DNA of 64,000 nucleotides from Pseudomonas frederiksbergensis (lineage in GTDB: Bacteria > Pseudomonadota > Gammaproteobacteria > Pseudomonadales > Pseudomonadaceae), in contig NZ_CP018319.1 in NCBI RefSeq assembly GCF_001952935.1, positions 1,105,501 to 1,169,500 of the forward strand, in the 5' to 3' direction. Under the pieces are notes generated by a model that saw only the letters and a program-made list of their open reading frames with translations, was not told the DNA's origin and searched no databases. Shown in pieces: positions 63,533-64,000 of this stretch. The stretch's first letter is position 1, and each line of letters begins with the position of its first letter. The translations under genes were made by a program, and so were the position numbers.

Positions 63533-64000
63533 TCAAGCCATCCGTCGTTGTTCCAGCATCAGTCGCACCGCCAGCGCCGACAGCACGAACCCCATGAAAT
63601 AGCGCTGCATTGCCAGCCAGGACGGGTTGTTGACGAACCAGGAGGCAATGCCCGCGGCAAACAGCGCGATCAGCAGATTGACGCAGAAACTGACGCTGAT
63701 CTGCGTCAGACCCAGCATGATGCTTTGAGTGAACACCGAGCCATGCTCAGGCGTAATGAACTGCGGAAACACCGACAAATAAAAGACGGCGATCTTCGGG
63801 TTCAGGGCGCTGGTCAGAAAGCCCATGGTGATCAGTTTGCGCGACGAATCCGGCGGTAACTGCTGCGCCTCGAAGGGTGAACGCGCCCCCGGTTTGACGG
63901 CTTGCCAGGCCAACCACATCAGGTACAGCGCACCGGCCCACTTCAGCATTTCGTAGGCCATCGGCACCGCCAGAAACACCGCGGTCAAACCGGCAGCCGC
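63533..64000 (-). CDS. LysE-family amino-acid exporter (partial)
   Basis: The frame is open to the right window edge, so the N-terminus (about 50 residues of a protein usually about 205 aa) is missing. Visible are AYEMLKWAGALYLMWLAWQA, GFLTSALNPKIAVFYLSVFPQF (the NPK segment of the family), and two further helices. Members export lysine, threonine, homoserine lactone or similar compounds. The exact substrate cannot be told. Confidence 0.93.
   Translation of the reverse strand, partial: AAAGLTAVFLAVPMAYEMLKWAGALYLMWLAWQAVKPGARSPFEAQQLPPDSSRKLITMGFLTSALNPKIAVFYLSVFPQFITPEHGSVFTQSIMLGLTQISVSFCVNLLIALFAAGIASWFVNNPSWLAMQRYFMGFVLSALAVRLMLEQRRMA

Overview
The window looks like a chromosomal segment of a fluorescent Pseudomonas (P. 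fluorescens group). The support is high-GC coding, REP/REPIN palindromes between genes, ColRS residues at the positions known in P. putida, and PAO1-like gene orders (nth next to the PA3496-type small gene; argG-motY-pyrC-rnt-peroxiredoxin-bfd-bfr-grxD; argF followed by an ABC ATPase). Almost all of it is ordinary core genome. I see no tRNA, rRNA, CRISPR array, transposase or prophage.

Layout. 1-5.3 kb: the end of an RND pump gene, a methyltransferase/wapQ/small-protein operon, the colRS two-component system and a PAP2 phosphatase gene. Both flanking units carry sequences matching the ColR box, so this reads as an envelope-stress locus. 5.3-13.5 kb: groESL with a heat-shock-type promoter and a structured leader, fxsA, a HugZ-like protein, an SDR enzyme, apbC and metG. 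13.6-18.3 kb: an Rnf/Rsx electron-transport operon that has no rnfC and an altered rnfB, then nth and a PA3496-family gene. 18.4-20.3 kb: a LuxR-type response regulator and an AT-rich island with an orphan membrane protein. 20.4-27 kb: argG, motY, pyrC, rnt, peroxiredoxin, bfd (with a Fur-box-like site), bfr and grxD. 27-33.5 kb: a molybdopterin oxidoreductase, argF with an ArgR-type operator, an ABC ATPase, a PhzF-like gene and ybaK.

33.8-39 kb is the glycerol regulon glpF-glpK-glpR-glpD. 39.2-46.1 kb is the acidic amino-acid uptake system aatJQMP with its sensor/regulator pair aauSR. Upstream of aatJ lie a sigma-54 promoter and two inverted repeats of the AauR type, so the circuit can be read from the DNA. 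46.1-59.4 kb is the main accessory stretch: glpM, an exported alpha/beta hydrolase, a giant DUF6543-type toxin-like gene (about 1,863 aa), a scar holding both ends of a second hydrolase copy, and a giant Ig-like repeat protein (1,896 aa). 59.5-64 kb holds divergent metE/metR, a GNAT acetyltransferase and the end of a LysE exporter gene.

The best candidates for something undescribed are the two giant genes linked by the duplicated hydrolase scar, the Rnf operon without RnfC, and the orphan membrane protein in the AT-rich island. The operator calls rest on consensus sequences recalled from the literature and compared by eye.
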